Of a stretch of 10,808 nucleotides of DNA, positions 10,646 through 10,808 are shown in pieces. The stretch is taken from NCBI GenBank assembly GCA_900554255.1, contig USGN01000027.1:1-10808 (forward strand). The letters run 5' to 3'. Each line of letters begins with the position of its first letter. The first letter of the stretch is position 1. Origin of the DNA: an uncultured Collinsella sp. GTDB taxonomy: Bacteria; Actinomycetota; Coriobacteriia; Coriobacteriales; Coriobacteriaceae. The position numbers and the translations under genes are program-made. The notes under the pieces were generated by a model, which saw nothing but the letters and a program-made list of their open reading frames with translations, did no database searches and was not told the origin of the DNA.

Positions 10646-10808
10646 ATGAAAGACGAGAACAAGACGAACGCGCCGGCGGCCGATGCCGCACCCGCCGCAC
10701 CCAAGCCTGCGCCTAAGCCGGTGCCCAAGCCGCGCGACCCCTACATCCGTGCCGAGAACGAGGACGATGACGGCTACGATCCCTACAGCGATCGCCGCCC
10801 CGAGCGCG
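10646..10808 (+). CDS. N-terminus of an unrecognised protein, cut by the window end
   Basis: The ATG at 10646 has AAGGAG seven bases upstream (10633-10638), and the frame stays open for the remaining 54 codons. The visible part begins MKDENKTNAPAADAAPAAPK, continues with Pro-Lys repeats (KPAPKPVPKP), and then becomes charged with tyrosines (DDDGYDPYSDRR). Such low-complexity, Pro/Ala-rich tails often precede membrane segments in small actinobacterial membrane proteins, but no domain is visible and no function can be given. Its codon use matches clpB. The short gap after the clpB terminator suggests its own promoter, though none is clear. Confidence 0.75.
   Translation, partial: MKDENKTNAPAADAAPAAPKPAPKPVPKPRDPYIRAENEDDDGYDPYSDRRPER

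Overview
This 10.8-kb window reads as a patchwork of three GC-rich gut-type bacterial sequences, not as one natural locus. Positions 1 to about 1175 carry most of the adenylation domain of an acyl-CoA synthetase of a kind seen in gut Clostridia (Faecalibacterium-like by protein style). From about 1175 to about 4050 the sequence looks like a Desulfovibrio-type deltaproteobacterium: a GlmS lacking its first ~48 residues, a strong terminator, a hairpin-rich intergenic stretch and the first third of an aconitase-family hydratase. From about 4050 to the end it looks like a Coriobacteriia actinobacterium (Collinsella-like): the rest of the hydratase, two small divergently transcribed membrane-anchored proteins, palindromic repeats, a full-length clpB and the start of one more gene. 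The taxon labels are inferences from protein style and codon use. The two discontinuities are read directly from the sequence.

Layout: one uninterrupted reading frame (1-2865, +) joins the truncated adenylation domain to truncated GlmS. Neither half has all its catalytic parts, so it is probably an assembly chimera or recombination product. A factor-independent terminator follows at 2892-2919, then about 375 bases without a gene. The hydratase (3296-5590, +) keeps the three [4Fe-4S] cysteines and the aconitase signature motifs, but its glutamate codon usage switches abruptly near codon 240, marking the second junction. A 74-bp hairpin (5606-5679) closes that gene.

The 5.76-7.71 kb region is the accessory-looking part. 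Two unrecognised genes (5863-6531 on -, 6751-7437 on +) each encode one N-terminal membrane segment and a cysteine-containing outer domain. Three copies of a 42-43 bp palindrome (arms based on ACCACCACAAAG) lie behind each gene and between them. Next come three 57-bp palindromes in tandem with an 80-81 bp period and a fixed 25-nt centre, placed between the second gene and the clpB leader. No known system is recognisable here. The repeats may be terminators, binding sites or dispersed elements.

clpB (7885-10512, +) is a complete ClpB disaggregase with both AAA+ modules intact, a structured leader with a good ribosome binding site, and its own terminator (10557-10593). A proline/alanine-rich N-terminus of an unrecognised protein (10646 onward) runs off the window. 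The genes do not form one pathway. I see no convincing new defence or metabolic system; the repeat-bordered gene pair and the tandem palindrome array are the parts most worth a second look.
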